This document shows, piece by piece, positions 24,661 through 32,657 of a DNA stretch of 34,456 bases. This DNA comes from JBFHRE01 sp036745195 (GTDB lineage Bacteria > Actinomycetota > Acidimicrobiia > Spongiisociales > ZC4RG35), in NCBI GenBank assembly GCA_036745195.1, contig DAIOGO010000012.1, positions 1 through 34,456 on the forward strand, given 5' to 3'. A program made the translations under genes and the position numbers. The notes under the pieces were generated by a model that was not told the DNA's origin, ran no database searches, and worked only from the letters and a program-made list of their open reading frames with translations. Positions within the stretch are counted from its first letter, which is position 1, and every line of letters starts with the position of its first letter.

Positions 24661-24678
24661 CATCGTTGCGAACAGCCC

Positions 24679-25890
24679 TCAGTCGGAGGCGTCGGCCCGC
24701 TCGATGTCCTCTCGCCGGATCCCGAGTAGGAAGAGGATTGCGTCCAGATAGGGCACCGACACGCTGGTGTCGGCCGCCTCCCGCACCGCCGGCTTGGCGT
24801 TGAAGGCGATGCCCAGCCCCGCCACCGCCAGCATGTCGATGTCGTTGGCTCCGTCGCCGATGGCCACGGTCTGGGCCAGCGGGATCCCCTCCTCGGCGGC
24901 GATCTTGCGAAGCAGCGCCGCCTTGGTGGAGCGATCGACCACCTGACCGACCACCCGGCCCGTCACCACCCCGTCTTCGATCTCGAGCTGGTTGGCATAC
25001 GAGCCATCGAGGCCGAGCTCGGTCCGAAGCCGATCGGTGAACACATCGAAGCCTCCGCTCACGATCACCACCCTCAGCCCGAGCCGCTTGAGGGTTCTGA
25101 TGAACGTTCGGGCCCCCGGGGTGAGCCGCACCCGCTTGGCCGCCCGGTCGACCGCAGCCGCGTCGAGCCCGGCCAGCAGCGCCACCCGTTTGCGGAGGGC
25201 CTCCTCAAAGTCGGAGTCCCCCGCCATCGCCTCCGCCGTCAACGCCTGTACCTCGTCCAGCACGCCCGCCTCCTCGGCCAGGAGGTCGATCACCTCGTTC
25301 TGGATCAGGGTCGAATCGACGTCGAGGACGACCAATCGCTTGGCCCGGCGATAGAGGCCCTCGGCCTGGATGGCGATGTCGACCCGTTCCGCCGATGCGG
25401 CTTCGCCCAGCAGTCGCCGCATCTCCTGCAACGTCCCACCGGACACGGCCAGCTCGTAACTCACCACCGGGTTGGTCGAGAGGCGGGCGATGCGATCGAT
25501 GTTGCCGCCGCCGCCCGCGATCGCCCGAGCCACCGCCCCGAAGGCGTCGGGGCCGACCTCGGGGGCGATCACGGTGACCACCGACTGGGCGGGATCGCCG
25601 GGCTCGCTCTCCTCCACCACTTCGAAATCGATCTGGAGACCACGTTCCCATCCGTAGAACACCAGGTCCTTGACCGCCACCGACTGCTCGGGAACCCGGA
25701 TCAGGCAGCCGAGATTGAGACGACCCCTGACCACCACCTGCTCGACGTCGATGAGCTCTGCCCCACCCTGACTGAGCAGGTCCATCAAACCGGCGGTGAT
25801 GCCCGGGCGGTCCCGCCCCGACACCCGGACGAGGATCGTGGAGCGGGCCCGATCGGCCCCGACGCCCTCCCCGTCATCTTCCGTCAGCAC
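24679..25890 (-). CDS. serB: Phosphoserine phosphatase with N-terminal ACT domains
   Basis: The last step of serine synthesis, releasing phosphate from phosphoserine. The 403 residues fit the mycobacterial SerB2 type: about 165 residues of two tandem ACT domains (the first with VSGRDRPGITAGLMD, which usually binds serine for feedback), then the HAD phosphatase domain. HAD motifs are DVDSTLI with nucleophile Asp190 and Asp192, VIVSGG, the lysine in STKAALLRK and GDGANDIDML. I chose the GTG at 25890 because GGAGG lies 6 bases upstream; an ATG at 25911 lies before this ribosome-binding site. It converges on gnd and is divergent from the aminopeptidase gene. Confidence 0.95.
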   Translation of the reverse strand: MLTEDDGEGVGADRARSTILVRVSGRDRPGITAGLMDLLSQGGAELIDVEQVVVRGRLNLGCLIRVPEQSVAVKDLVFYGWERGLQIDFEVVEESEPGDPAQSVVTVIAPEVGPDAFGAVARAIAGGGGNIDRIARLSTNPVVSYELAVSGGTLQEMRRLLGEAASAERVDIAIQAEGLYRRAKRLVVLDVDSTLIQNEVIDLLAEEAGVLDEVQALTAEAMAGDSDFEEALRKRVALLAGLDAAAVDRAAKRVRLTPGARTFIRTLKRLGLRVVIVSGGFDVFTDRLRTELGLDGSYANQLEIEDGVVTGRVVGQVVDRSTKAALLRKIAAEEGIPLAQTVAIGDGANDIDMLAVAGLGIAFNAKPAVREAADTSVSVPYLDAILFLLGIRREDIERADASD

Positions 25891-26044
25891 GATGGTCCTC
25901 CCCTCTCGCATGCACGCTGCCGAACCGCAGACCGATCCGGTCCCGCCCAGCCAACCGGCCGAATCTCCGGGCCGGAGCCCCACACCTGATGGCTGAACAA
26001 CCTCACGAGGTGGCCGAGCCTACTGGCCCCGACGAGCCGTCCTC

Positions 26045-26072
26045 TCGACAGGAGTGCAGCGATCGTTATTGT
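26045..26072 (+). promoter_or_regulatory. Candidate promoter for the M1 aminopeptidase gene
   Basis: TCGACA (26045-26050), a 16-base spacer and TATTGT (26067-26072). Initiation about 7 bases on would leave a leader of only about 5 bases before the ATG at 26085. No Shine-Dalgarno sequence is present, which fits. Confidence 0.5.
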
Positions 26073-26084
26073 TCCGTTCTCGCC

Positions 26085-28637
26085 ATGGCCAACCCCTACC
26101 GGCTCCCCAAGGACATCGTCCCGCGCCACTACCGGCTGCGGTTCGAGCCGTTCCTCGACAAGGCCATCTTCTCCGGCACCGCAGAGATCGTGGCCGATGT
26201 CGCCAACCCGACCGATGTGATCCTGCTCAATGCCCTCGACCTCGAGATCGGCAACGTCGAGGTCGAGAGCGAGACCGGCATCCTCCAGCCGGAGGTAGAA
26301 CTACTGCAGGATGAGCAGCGAGTCAGATTGCTCCTGCCCGGCAGGCTGGAACCTGGATCGATCACCATCCGCCTCTCCTTCCAGGGTGTGCTGAACGATC
26401 TGCTCGTGGGCTTCTACCGGTCCACCTACACCGACTCCGACGGGGTCGAGCAGACCATCGCCACCACCCAGTTCGAGGCGACCGACGCCCGCCGGGCGTT
26501 TCCCTGCTTCGACGAGCCTTCCTTCAAGGCCACCTTCGGTGTGACGCTGGTCGTGCCCGAAGACCTGATGGCGATCTCCAATTCGCCCGAGATCGGCCGC
26601 CGCTTGTTGGGCGACGGCAGGGCGGAGATCACGTTCGGCGACACGATGATCATGTCGACCTACCTGCTGGCGATGGTGGTGGGACCGTTCGAGGCCACCG
26701 AGCCGGTCTTCATGCGCGGCACCCCGATCCGGGTCATCACGCCCAAGGGCAAGCTGCATCTGGCAGGTTTCGCCCTCGAGTCCGCCGCCTTCGCCCTCGA
26801 ATACCTCAGCGACTACTACGACATCCCCTATCCGGGCGACAAACTCGACAACGTGGCGATCCCCGACTTCGCATTCGGGGCGATGGAGAATCTGGGATGT
26901 GTGACCTACCGGGAGTCGACTCTGCTGGTTGACCGGCTGGACTCCACCCAGGGAGAGCGCCTTCGGATACTGGATGTGGTCGGCCACGAACTGGCCCACA
27001 TGTGGTTTGGCGACCTCGTGACGATGGACTGGTGGGACGGGATCTGGTTGAACGAGGCCTTCGCCACCTTCATGGAGATGAAGGCGACCGATGCCTCCCG
27101 GCCCGACTGGAGACGGTGGCTGGCCTTTGCCGCCGAAGAGCGGCCGTGGGCGTTCGGGATCGACTCACTCCACGCCGCCCGACCGGTCGAGTTCGAGGTC
27201 GAGTCGCCGGAGGAGGCCAACGAGATGTTCGACGCCCTCACCTACGGGAAGGGCTCGGCCGTGTTGCGGATGCTCGAACAGTTCATCGGCGAGGAGACGT
27301 TCCGCAACGGCATCGCCATCTACCTGGAGGCGCACAAGTACGCCAATACCCACACCGAGGATCTGTGGAACGGTCTCGACTCGGTGGCCGGCATCGGTGT
27401 CGCAGAGATAATGGGGCCGTGGATCCACCAGCGCGGATTCCCCCAGGTGGACGTGAAGGTGGCCGGAAACGAGCTACGACTCGACCAGCGCCGTTACCTG
27501 TGTATCCCCGACGAGACCGACACCACCCTGTGGACCATCCCCCTGTCGATGCGCGGTTCGATCAACGGCGTCCCGTTCGAGCGACATGAACTCGTCAAAG
27601 CCCCGACGACGACCCTCCGCTTCGATGGGCCGCTCGACTGGGTGCTGGCCAATGCCGGTGGCCACGGATACATGCGCATCAACTACACCACCGACGATCT
27701 CGACCGCATCCTCCTCCGCTTCGGTGAGCTCGACGACCTGGAGCGGTACTGCCTGCTGGACGACACCTGGGCATTCGTGGAGTCGAACCAACTCGATCTC
27801 CGCTCCTTCCTGCACCTGGCCGAGCGCTACGGGGGCGAACGCCAGCATGCCATCTTCCGCCGAATGCTCCAGGCCGTGGAGAGGATCTCACATCACCTGA
27901 TCACCGACGCCACCCGCCCTTCGTTCGAACAGTGGGTGAAGGGTCTGTTGCAGCCCAGCTTCGAACGGTTGGGCTGGAAGGCCCATGCCGGCGACACCGA
28001 CCTCGACCGGCGTATGCGGGGACAACTCATCGGGGCCTTGGGCCGACTGGCCAACGACCCTGCCGTGATCGCCACCTCGGGCGAGGTGGCCAGACAATGG
28101 CTGGCAAGCGGCGCCGACCTCGACCCGGAAGTGGCCCAGGCGGCGGTCCTCACACTGGCCGCCACCGAGGGCCCAGCGTTGTGGGACGAATTGGTCCGCG
28201 CCTACCAGACGACCGAGAACCCGCAACGCCAGCTCCGCTTGCTCCAGGCGATGGCCGATGCCGGGCACCCGACAACGGTGGACGCTCTGATCGAGGCCAT
28301 CCTGTCCGGGTTCGTCCGATCCCAGGACGCGGCCTGGGTGAGCGGAGAGATGCTGGGCGACCGACCCAGCGGCGAATACGCCTGGCAGCAGATCCGCACC
28401 CGGTGGCAGGCCATCACCGCCAGGATGCCTTCGATGACCCTCAGCCGGCTCATCGAGGGGATTCCCACGCTCTCGAAACCGGCGGTGGCAGGCGACATCA
28501 CGGCCTTCTTCGCCGAAACCCCGGTACCGGGGGCGGAGCGGGCTCTGTCACAACAACTGGAGCGTTTGCGGGTCAACGTCCTGTTGAGGCAAGCCCAGAC
28601 CTCTGCGGCCGACGAGTATTTCGCCGCCAGTACCTGA
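26085..28637 (+). CDS. pepN: M1 family zinc aminopeptidase
   Basis: A cytoplasmic-type metallo-aminopeptidase of 850 residues that removes N-terminal amino acids from peptides. The substrate-anchoring GAMEN motif is at residues 265-269. The zinc site is HELAH (His301, Glu302, His305), with the third ligand in NEAFA (Glu324). A catalytic tyrosine is likely in the DALTYGKGSAVLRM region. An ERAP1-like helical C-terminal domain of about 320 residues follows. There is no signal peptide. The frame opens 32 codons earlier at 25989, but homology starts at MANPYRLPKD, and the promoter at 26045-26072 lies inside the longer version, so I use 26085. It converges on rplL; a small hairpin follows its stop. 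Confidence 0.95.
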   Translation: MANPYRLPKDIVPRHYRLRFEPFLDKAIFSGTAEIVADVANPTDVILLNALDLEIGNVEVESETGILQPEVELLQDEQRVRLLLPGRLEPGSITIRLSFQGVLNDLLVGFYRSTYTDSDGVEQTIATTQFEATDARRAFPCFDEPSFKATFGVTLVVPEDLMAISNSPEIGRRLLGDGRAEITFGDTMIMSTYLLAMVVGPFEATEPVFMRGTPIRVITPKGKLHLAGFALESAAFALEYLSDYYDIPYPGDKLDNVAIPDFAFGAMENLGCVTYRESTLLVDRLDSTQGERLRILDVVGHELAHMWFGDLVTMDWWDGIWLNEAFATFMEMKATDASRPDWRRWLAFAAEERPWAFGIDSLHAARPVEFEVESPEEANEMFDALTYGKGSAVLRMLEQFIGEETFRNGIAIYLEAHKYANTHTEDLWNGLDSVAGIGVAEIMGPWIHQRGFPQVDVKVAGNELRLDQRRYLCIPDETDTTLWTIPLSMRGSINGVPFERHELVKAPTTTLRFDGPLDWVLANAGGHGYMRINYTTDDLDRILLRFGELDDLERYCLLDDTWAFVESNQLDLRSFLHLAERYGGERQHAIFRRMLQAVERISHHLITDATRPSFEQWVKGLLQPSFERLGWKAHAGDTDLDRRMRGQLIGALGRLANDPAVIATSGEVARQWLASGADLDPEVAQAAVLTLAATEGPALWDELVRAYQTTENPQRQLRLLQAMADAGHPTTVDALIEAILSGFVRSQDAAWVSGEMLGDRPSGEYAWQQIRTRWQAITARMPSMTLSRLIEGIPTLSKPAVAGDITAFFAETPVPGAERALSQQLERLRVNVLLRQAQTSAADEYFAAST

Positions 28638-28638
28638 G

Positions 28639-28654
28639 GGTCCCGCCCGGGACC
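28639..28654 (+). terminator. Short hairpin after the aminopeptidase gene
   Basis: GGTCCC, loop GCCC, GGGACC, right after the stop codon. It has no T tract, so it is at most a weak terminator. Confidence 0.35.
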
Positions 28655-28666
28655 AGCGGGGTAACG

Positions 28667-28699
28667 AAAAAAAGTGGGGCCGGCCGGAGCCGACCCCAC
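28667..28699 (-). terminator. Intrinsic terminator of the rplJ-rplL operon
   Basis: On the minus strand an 11-pair stem (28699-28689 with 28684-28674, one wobble) and a TCCG loop are followed at once by seven T (28673-28667), 20 bases after the rplL stop. This is the clearest intrinsic terminator in the window, and it separates rplL from anything downstream. Confidence 0.9.
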
Positions 28700-28718
28700 C
28701 TTCGGGAACTCGTGCTCT

Positions 28719-29108
28719 TTACTTGAGCTCGACCTTGGCGCCGGCTCCTTCGAGCTGGGCCTTGGCCTTCTCGGCGGCTTCCTTGTCGACTCCTTCGAGG
28801 ACAGCCTTGGGCGCTCCGTCGACGAGATCCTTGGCCTCCTTGAGGCCGAGGCTGGTGATCGCCCGGACTTCCTTGATGACCTTGATCTTCTCGGCTCCGG
28901 CCTCGAGCAGCATGACGGTGAACTCGTCCTGCTCCTCGACCACCGGTGCGTCGGCTGCGCCGCCACCGGCTGCGACCGCGGCAACGGCCATCGGGGCTGC
29001 GGCGGTGACATCGAAGCGCTCTTCGAACGCATCGAGGAATTCCTTCAGCTCGAGGACGGTCATCGCCTCGAACACGCTCAGGAGTTCATCGGTCTTCATC
29101 TTTGCCAT
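28719..29108 (-). CDS. rplL: Ribosomal protein bL12 (L7/L12)
   Basis: The stalk protein of the 50S subunit that recruits translation GTPases. The 129 residues have the usual layout: an N-terminal dimer helix (TDELLSVFEAMTVLELKEFLDAFEE), an Ala/Gly-rich hinge at about residues 40-52 and the C-terminal domain with IKVIKEVRAITSLGLKEAKDLVDGAPK. I chose the ATG at 29108 because GGAGG lies 7 bases upstream; the ATG at 29114 (overlapping the rplJ stop) is too close to that site. It is co-transcribed with rplJ. The usual next genes, rpoB and rpoC, are absent; an intrinsic terminator follows instead. Confidence 0.97.
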   Translation of the reverse strand: MAKMKTDELLSVFEAMTVLELKEFLDAFEERFDVTAAAPMAVAAVAAGGGAADAPVVEEQDEFTVMLLEAGAEKIKVIKEVRAITSLGLKEAKDLVDGAPKAVLEGVDKEAAEKAKAQLEGAGAKVELK

Positions 29109-29110
29109 GG

Positions 29111-29809
29111 TCATTCCTCCTCGGCCGCGGCGGCCGACTCATCGGTGGGTTCTTCGGTCGAAACCTCGGGCACGGCCACCGCCTCTTCGGCAGGAGCCAC
29201 CTCGGTCGTGGTGTCTGGGGCCTCCGGCGCTTCGGCGACCGGGGTCACGGCCGGGGCCGCGGCCGGCGCAGGGGCTTCGCCCGGCTCCGAGCCGCTCTCT
29301 TTCTGGTCGAGCAGTTGCGAGAACATGCTGGCGGCGTTGCGAGTGAACGACGCCATGAGCCCTGCCGTCTTCGAGAGCGGAGCCTTGAAGGCTCCGGCGA
29401 TCTTGGCGAGGAGAACGTCCCGCGGCTCGATGTCCGCCAGGGCCTTGATCTGATCCGAGTGGATCACCTTGCCCGACAGGATCCCGGCCTTGAGGACGAG
29501 CTTGTCGTTCTCCTTGTTGAGATCGCGCAGGATCTTGGCGGTGGCCACCGGATCGGACTTGGCGAACGTGAGGGCGGACGGTCCGACGAGATGCTCGCCA
29601 ACGCCGTCGATTCCCAACTCGTCGACCGCCCGACGGGCCAGGGTCATCTTGACCACCTTGTAATCCGCCCCACTGTCCTGCAAGGTTCGCCGGAGCGAAC
29701 TGAGCTGCTTCACGGACAGACCACGGAACTCGGTGACGAAGACGGCCTGGGCCGACTCGATCCGCTCCTTGATGTCTGCGACTGCCGCGACCTTCTCTGG
29801 TCTGGGCAT
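29111..29809 (-). CDS. rplJ: Ribosomal protein uL10 with acidic C-terminal extension
   Basis: The stalk base protein that anchors L7/L12 dimers. Residues 1 to about 172 are standard L10 (MPRPEKVAAVADIKERIE, VTEFRGLSVKQLSSLRR, VGPSALTF), ending in the helix that binds L12. A further 60 residues rich in Ala, Glu and Pro, with very few basic residues, follow, making 232 residues against about 165-180 in most bacteria. Low-complexity L10 tails do occur in some Actinomycetota. AGAAGGAGAAAG just upstream supports the ATG at 29809. An L10 leader RNA precedes it, so the operon is probably controlled by binding of the L10-L12 complex. Confidence 0.96.
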   Translation of the reverse strand: MPRPEKVAAVADIKERIESAQAVFVTEFRGLSVKQLSSLRRTLQDSGADYKVVKMTLARRAVDELGIDGVGEHLVGPSALTFAKSDPVATAKILRDLNKENDKLVLKAGILSGKVIHSDQIKALADIEPRDVLLAKIAGAFKAPLSKTAGLMASFTRNAASMFSQLLDQKESGSEPGEAPAPAAAPAVTPVAEAPEAPDTTTEVAPAEEAVAVPEVSTEEPTDESAAAAEEE

Positions 29810-29837
29810 TCTTTCTCCTTCTCCACTTCAACATGGT

Positions 29838-29965
29838 GGCCCCCAAAGCGAGAGCCCCTCGGCACAAGACCAGGGGCTCAGATGAGCTGACCTACGCAGG
29901 TGGGGCGGCGGGTGGGCCGATCCCATTGAGCACAAAGCGCCTGCGGTCTGGGGCCGAGGATTGAA
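29838..29965 (-). promoter_or_regulatory. Ribosomal protein L10 leader RNA
   Basis: Upstream of rplJ on the minus strand. AGACCGCAGG (29949-29940) pairs with CCTGCGTAGGT (29900-29890), the conserved core of bacterial L10 leaders. Downstream an 8-pair hairpin (GAGCCCCT / AGGGGCTC, 29879-29872 with 29859-29852) could act as an attenuator. The L10-L12 complex binds such leaders to limit its own synthesis. Confidence 0.75.
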
Positions 29966-29976
29966 GTTGAACCAAC

Positions 29977-29982
29977 ATGCTA
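29977..29982 (-). promoter_or_regulatory. Possible -10 box for rplJ-rplL
   Basis: TAGCAT on the minus strand would start transcription just before the L10 leader. No good -35 hexamer is visible. Confidence 0.3.
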
Positions 29983-30279
29983 GGGGGGCGGCGCAATCGG
30001 AGGAAATCGATCGCAACAAACCCGGCCATCTACCAGGATTTCCCTGGACTCCCGGTCACGGATACGCGAGACTGAAAACAAGTCAGGGGGTCTACGGAAG
30101 ACCTGGACGGGTACCACAGACCGCTTCCCGTCCATGTTCTCCGGGGCCGAGCGAGATGGACCGTCGGGTCGGTCAGGTGAACCAGTCCCTACCCTGGAAC
30201 ACCACTACGAACGACCCGATTCGAAGGTGAACCTGGCATACCGGGTCCGGCTCGCTCCCCGTGAGGCCGCGGGCCCCCT
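29983..30279. other. Non-coding interval between rplA and rplJ with several small hairpins
   Basis: No convincing gene on either strand; an 89-codon plus-strand frame has a composition unlike a protein. Several small inverted repeats follow one another: CCAGG/CCTGG (around 30033-30047), CTGA/TCAG (around 30072-30086), GGTCT/AGACC (around 30090-30104) and GGACGGG/CCCGTCC (around 30106-30134). Confidence 0.4.
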
Positions 30280-30323
30280 CCTTGTGAGTTGAGGCCCCGG
30301 GAGCGGGGCCTCAACTCGCAAGG
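30280..30323 (-). terminator. Long hairpin after rplA
   Basis: A 20-pair stem with one wobble and a GGAG loop, the longest perfect-type hairpin in the window, about 67 bases past the rplA stop. It has no T tract on either side. It probably ends or protects the secE-nusG-rplKA transcript. Confidence 0.6.
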
Positions 30324-30389
30324 GTCTCAGCTCTCGAGCGAGGGTTCCCTTTCACCTGCAGGAGGAGGGATACCCACCGACCACGAACC

Positions 30390-31106
30390 TCACCCGGCCA
30401 GTCCGATCACGTCCTCGACCTTGCCCACGTCGACCCGCACCCCGGCGCCCATCGTCGAGGACACCGAGAGGCCCTTCACGTAGCGGCCCTTGGCGGCGGA
30501 CGGCTTGGCCCGCAGGATCTCGGCGGTGAGAGCGGCCAGATTCTGGGCGAGGGCAGAAGCCTCGAACGAGACCTTGCCGATCGGGACGTGGACATTGCCA
30601 AACCGGTCGTTGCGATACTCGACCCGGCCCGACTTGAACTCGCCCACAGCCTTGCCAACGTCGGGAGTCACGGTCCCGGCCTTGGGGTTGGGCATGAGGC
30701 CACGGGGCCCGAGGACCCGGCCGAGTTTTCCGACCTCGGCCATCATGTCCGGGGTGGCGATGGTCAGATCGAAATCGAGGGCGCGCCCGGCGGCGATCTC
30801 CTCCACCAGTTCCTTGCCGCCGACGAGGTCGGCGCCGGCATCGATGGCGTCCTGTTGTTTGTCGGCCGGAGCGAAAACCGCGATTCGGACGGTCTTGCCG
30901 GTCCCATGGGGAAGGGCGACCGTGCCGCGGACGAGTTGATCGGCCTTGCGGGGATCGATGCCCAGCTTGAAGACGGCGTCGACCGTCTCATCGAACTTGG
31001 CGGCGGCCAGATTCTTGACCAACTCCAACGCCTCGGCGGCCGGATACGGGGTATGCCGGTCGAAACGCTTGACGGCCTCGTTGTAACGCTTACCGCGTTG
31101 CACCAT
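30390..31106 (-). CDS. rplA: Ribosomal protein uL1
   Basis: The 50S subunit L1-stalk protein that contacts the E-site tRNA, and often a translational repressor of its own rplK-rplA mRNA. The 238 residues are a normal length. The N-terminal GKRYNEAVKRFD, the VDAVFKLGIDPRKADQLVRG segment, VRIAVFA and the signature PRGLMPNPKAGTVTPDV are present. It lies 80 bases after rplK; that space has a TCCCCGCC/GGCGGGGA hairpin (31164-31182). Confidence 0.98.
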   Translation of the reverse strand: MVQRGKRYNEAVKRFDRHTPYPAAEALELVKNLAAAKFDETVDAVFKLGIDPRKADQLVRGTVALPHGTGKTVRIAVFAPADKQQDAIDAGADLVGGKELVEEIAAGRALDFDLTIATPDMMAEVGKLGRVLGPRGLMPNPKAGTVTPDVGKAVGEFKSGRVEYRNDRFGNVHVPIGKVSFEASALAQNLAALTAEILRAKPSAAKGRYVKGLSVSSTMGAGVRVDVGKVEDVIGLAG

Positions 31107-31163
31107 GTTTCCTCCTGTGGTTCAGGCGGCCGGCGCACCGGCCTCCCACTGTGGTTTGTCCAC

Positions 31164-31182
31164 TCCCCGCCCGTGGCGGGGA
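31164..31182 (-). repeat. Hairpin between rplK and rplA
   Basis: An 8-pair stem, TCCCCGCC with GGCGGGGA and a CGT loop, just after the rplK stop. It may tune rplA expression or be an L1-binding structure; the sequence does not decide. Confidence 0.35.
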
Positions 31183-31186
31183 ATCC

Positions 31187-31615
31187 TCATCCGGTGACGG
31201 TGATCCCCATCGAGCGGGCCGTCCCCTCCACGATCTTCATCGCCGCATCGATGTCGGTGGCGTTCAGATCGGGCATCTTGATCTCCGCGATCTCCTTGAC
31301 CTGGGCCTTCGTCACCGAGCCGACCTTGGTCTTGTTGGGTTCGGCAGAACCCTTGTCCACCTTGGCCGCCTGCCGCAACAAGGCCGCAGCGGGAGGGGTC
31401 TTGAGCACGAAGGTGAAGCTGCGGTCTTCGAAGACCGAGATCTCGACGGGGATGATCTGACCGCGCTGGGCGGCGGTGGCGTCGTTGTAGGCCTTGACGA
31501 AGTCCATCAAGTTGACGCCATGCGGACCGAGGGCGGTACCCACCGGCGGCGCCGGGGTGGCCTGCCCGGCCGGCAGCTGCATCTTGACGACTGCCGACAG
31601 TCTCCTTCTACCCAT
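31187..31615 (-). CDS. rplK: Ribosomal protein uL11
   Basis: A 50S protein of the GTPase-associated centre that binds 23S rRNA with L10-L12. The 142 residues have the N-terminal domain with VVKMQLPAGQATPAPPVGTALG and GVNLMDFVKAYN, and the C-terminal RNA-binding domain with KTPPAAALL, SVTKAQVKEIAEIKM and the closing ARSMGITV. AAGGAA upstream and the ATG at 31615 fit. It is 50 bases after nusG, in the same operon. Confidence 0.98.
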   Translation of the reverse strand: MGRRRLSAVVKMQLPAGQATPAPPVGTALGPHGVNLMDFVKAYNDATAAQRGQIIPVEISVFEDRSFTFVLKTPPAAALLRQAAKVDKGSAEPNKTKVGSVTKAQVKEIAEIKMPDLNATDIDAAMKIVEGTARSMGITVTG

Positions 31616-31665
31616 TGTTCATTCCTTCTTTGATACGTTCGTAATCCGGCCGGGCGAGGCCCCGG

Positions 31666-32268
31666 TCACGCCTTCTGGATGTCTTCGAAACCCAACTCGA
31701 CCGGGGTGTCGCGGCCGAAGATGCTCACCAGCACCGTGACCTTGGACTGGTCGAGGTCGATCGACTCGATCTTGCCGCTGAAGTCGGCAAACGGTCCGGC
31801 GTTGACCCTGACCAGTTCGCCTACCTCCCACTCCGGCTTGAAGCGCGGCTTGGGACGGTCCTCTTCCTTCTGGAAACCGAGGAAACGCTCCACCTCGCGG
31901 CGGGAGAGCGGCGTCGGCTTGTTCGAGCCGCCGACGAAACCGGTGACACCCGGGGTGTTGCGCACCGCGTACCAGGAGTCGTCGTCGAGGATCATGCGGA
32001 CGAGGATGTAGCCGGGGAACACCTTCTTGGAGACGGTGACCTTCTTGCCGTTCTTGAACTCGACCACGTTCTCCATCGGAATGTGGACGTCGAAGATGTG
32101 CCCTTCCATGTGCATCGACCGGATGCGGGTCTCGAGGTTGGCCTTGACCTTGTTCTCGTACCCGGAATAGGAATGGATCACGTACCAGTCGCCCGGCAGG
32201 TCGTACGGGCTGGTGGGCAGGACCTCTTCCTCCACCTCGACCGCTTCGGTTTCGAGGATGTCAGCCAC
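31666..32268 (-). CDS. nusG: Transcription termination/antitermination factor NusG
   Basis: Binds RNA polymerase and couples it to Rho or the ribosome. The 200 residues begin with about 24 acidic residues, an extension common in actinobacterial NusG. The NGN domain follows (WYVIHSYSGYENKVKANL, FPGYILVRM, GVTGFVGG) and then the KOW domain (VGELVRVNAGPFADFSGKI). I chose the GTG at 32268 because GGGAGG lies 5 bases upstream. It overlaps the 3' end of secE by 8 bases, so translation is coupled. Confidence 0.97.
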   Translation of the reverse strand: MADILETEAVEVEEEVLPTSPYDLPGDWYVIHSYSGYENKVKANLETRIRSMHMEGHIFDVHIPMENVVEFKNGKKVTVSKKVFPGYILVRMILDDDSWYAVRNTPGVTGFVGGSNKPTPLSRREVERFLGFQKEEDRPKPRFKPEWEVGELVRVNAGPFADFSGKIESIDLDQSKVTVLVSIFGRDTPVELGFEDIQKA

Positions 32269-32590
32269 TGATCCCTCCCAGCGCAATCAACACGAGCTCC
32301 TTCAGGCCGAAGTCCAACCCGAACACCACCAGCGTGAGGGTGATACTGGTGATCAGGGTCACGGTGGTGAAGTTCTTCATCTGGTCCGCCGTCGGCCAGG
32401 ACACCTTCTTGAGCTCGACACGCACGTCGTGGAAGTAGCGACGAATACGCTGGATCAACGGCCCACGCTCTCCCCGCTGCTTGCGGGCGGCGGTGGCGGC
32501 GACCTGCTGCTGGCGGCTGGGCGCGTCGGCCCGCTGCCTCTTCTGGAGTCGCTCTTCACGCTCCATCATCCGCCGCATTTCCCGGTTCAC
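32261..32590 (-). CDS. secE: Preprotein translocase subunit SecE
   Basis: The small essential subunit that clamps SecY in the inner membrane. It has about 109 residues: a long charged N-terminal part rich in Arg, Glu and Gln, the amphipathic helix with the conserved RYFHDVRVELKKVSWPT, and a single membrane helix near residues 80-102. The start is uncertain: GTG at 32590, or ATG at 32578 or 32569. The frame stays open further up and would encode an acidic stretch, but no standard start codon lies there. The next gene, nusG, starts inside its 3' end. Confidence 0.95.
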   Translation of the reverse strand: MNREMRRMMEREERLQKRQRADAPSRQQQVAATAARKQRGERGPLIQRIRRYFHDVRVELKKVSWPTADQMKNFTTVTLITSITLTLVVFGLDFGLKELVLIALGGISG

Positions 32591-32623
32591 CTGTTCACCA
32601 TCTTCGTGCTCGTCTTCGGCCGT

Positions 32624-32657
32624 ATTCCGTGGTCATCAGCATTCCGTGCTCATCAGC
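32624..32657. repeat. Tandem 17-base repeat upstream of secE
   Basis: ATTCCGTGGTCATCAGC (32624-32640) is followed directly by ATTCCGTGCTCATCAGC (32641-32657), with one difference. It lies in the 168-base space between tRNA-Trp and secE, in the presumed shared transcript. Confidence 0.85.

Noticed and set aside
29961..30230. 89-codon plus-strand frame between rplA and rplJ
   Set aside because: No ribosome-binding site, poor third-position bias, overlaps the region expected to hold the rplJ promoter.
32591..32634. Longer secE with an acidic N terminus
   Set aside because: The frame is open and encodes an acidic stretch, but there is no ATG, GTG or TTG between the upstream stop near 32634 and 32590.
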